A stretch of DNA of 5,698 bases from an uncultured Gammaproteobacteria bacterium (GTDB taxonomy: Bacteria > Pseudomonadota > Gammaproteobacteria > Steroidobacterales > JABDMI01), in the NCBI GenBank assembly GCA_938039225.1, contig CALHVH010000113.1:1-5698 (forward strand), written 5' to 3'. Each line of letters opens with the position of its first letter. Position 1 is the first letter of the stretch. A model generated the notes under the pieces. That model searched no databases. It was not told the origin of the DNA and saw only the letters and a list, made by a program, of their open reading frames with translations. This document shows positions 5,003 through 5,698 of the stretch, piece by piece. The translations under genes and the position numbers were made by a program.

Positions 5003-5698
5003 CTATTCAATCAGTTTGAATAATCTCGAAACCTCTAGTTCAGTTAACTGTCTAGAGGTTTTGTTCATGCAGTCAACAAAAATATCTATGCGTGCATCCT
5101 TTGGATCCTGGTCATTGTATTCAGCGTGAAAATTGGGACACTTACCACTTGGACACTCCAATTCATCTACAAAGTCTTTAAAACGATTAAACTCAAAATC
5201 AGTGGAACTGTCTGCTTTAATTGTAGAATAAAAATCGCGTATATAACTTAGATACTTATCTTCATTTATTTGATTGAGTTTTATGTTATCTGGGCTTTGT
5301 CCATTCAAACTAGCCACGGCATGACCAAACCACACCCCATAAGCACGCTCTTCATCTGAACGTATCGCGTTCTTGGTATGAGCATAAGAGTCTCCATAAG
5401 CATGCACTAACAATCCAGTCAGCCAATCATTTTGGGGATATTTTAAAGAATCCGAAACCAGAGACTTTATGTTTTCTCGTCTTTTATAAATAGCCTCATT
5501 ATTACCTCCATGCAAAGAATGCAATTCGCCAGTAATATTGTTCCGCCAAGAATACCGCCAAGGAATAAGAAAGTATTTTATAGCCACAGGCGTTGCGGAT
5601 ACGGCCCTATCAATATCAGGGTATTGAGTGTAATAAGAAAGTACTAGTTGACGCTTTAATGGTAACTTCACAATATCTGCTAAGACTAAGGTCGTATA
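5003..5698 (-). CDS. Conserved-hypothetical protein with HxxxDxxxH motif (partial, N-terminus off the right edge)
   Basis: I do not recognise this gene firmly. The frame is open from the right edge to TAG at 5003, giving 231 visible residues. A GTG at 5671 could be taken as a start, but the codons before it (…LVLADI) remain open and no ribosome binding site precedes it, so the true start probably lies outside. Numbering from that GTG, the main feature is H90-x3-D94-x3-H98 in LLVHAYGDSYAHT. Other possible metal ligands are D19 and D21 (YPDIDRAVSA), H51 and H54 (LHSLH), and H117 in a GHA…SPDNI segment. The His/Asp pattern recalls zinc-dependent phospholipase C or S1/P1-nuclease-like helical proteins, but that is only resemblance. 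C173, C178 and C201 lie near the C-terminus. No membrane helix is seen in the visible part; a signal peptide cannot be judged. Confidence 0.7.
   Translation of the reverse strand, partial: YTTLVLADIVKLPLKRQLVLSYYTQYPDIDRAVSATPVAIKYFLIPWRYSWRNNITGELHSLHGGNNEAIYKRRENIKSLVSDSLKYPQNDWLTGLLVHAYGDSYAHTKNAIRSDEERAYGVWFGHAVASLNGQSPDNIKLNQINEDKYLSYIRDFYSTIKADSSTDFEFNRFKDFVDELECPSGKCPNFHAEYNDQDPKDARIDIFVDCMNKTSRQLTELEVSRLFKLIE
5029..5066 (+). terminator. Candidate intrinsic terminator of yadGH, inside the convergent gene
   Basis: AAACCTCTAG (5029-5038) pairs with CTAGAGGTTT (5052-5061). Inside is a second stem, CAG/CTG, around a TTAA loop (5041-5050). A short T-rich stretch TTTTGTT (5059-5065) follows on the plus strand; the minus side lacks a T-run. 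It begins 31 bases after the yadH stop but lies within the last codons of the minus-strand gene. The T-run is short, so efficiency may be modest. Confidence 0.5.

Noticed and set aside
5669..5671. GTG as the start of the right-hand minus-strand gene
   Set aside because: The frame stays open upstream to the window edge with plausible protein sequence and there is no ribosome binding site, so the gene is treated as partial.

Overview
The window looks like chromosomal DNA from a moderately AT-rich gammaproteobacterium. The main evidence is the ABC transporter pair at 3284-4998, which from memory matches Escherichia coli YadG and YadH closely along its length. MscL and an RraA-family protein of normal size fit the same group. 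I see no phage, plasmid, transposase, CRISPR, tRNA or rRNA sequence.

Layout. From about 1 to 3096 everything reads on the minus strand. mscL (3096-2683) has its own candidate promoter and a strong intrinsic terminator (2658-2629). Next comes a 136-bp intergenic repeat element (2452-2587): a 14-bp perfect inverted repeat enclosing three tandem 27-bp units. It is followed by a tight three-gene cluster: rraA-family (2401-1922), a Tat-exported aldo/keto reductase (1897-965), and a PlsB-type acyltransferase (968 to beyond the left edge). The last two overlap by the four bases GTGA. On the plus strand, divergent from mscL, is the two-gene operon yadG-yadH (3284-4998), translationally coupled through TAATG. 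It converges on a partial, unrecognised minus-strand gene (5003 to beyond the right edge) that carries an HxxxDxxxH motif. A terminator-like hairpin for yadGH lies inside the 3' end of that gene.

How the genes fit together. yadGH encodes the ATPase and permease of one ABC-2 exporter of unknown substrate. mscL encodes a pressure-release channel. The rraA, reductase and acyltransferase genes are probably co-transcribed, but they share no pathway I can name. Most of the window is ordinary housekeeping or conserved-hypothetical content. The points most worth a second look are the intergenic repeat element, the zinc-ribbon tail on MscL, the complete aldolase motif in the RraA-family protein, the Tat signal on the reductase, the symmetric sequence over the yadG promoter and the HxxxDxxxH protein. 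I do not see convincing evidence for a wholly new biological system here.
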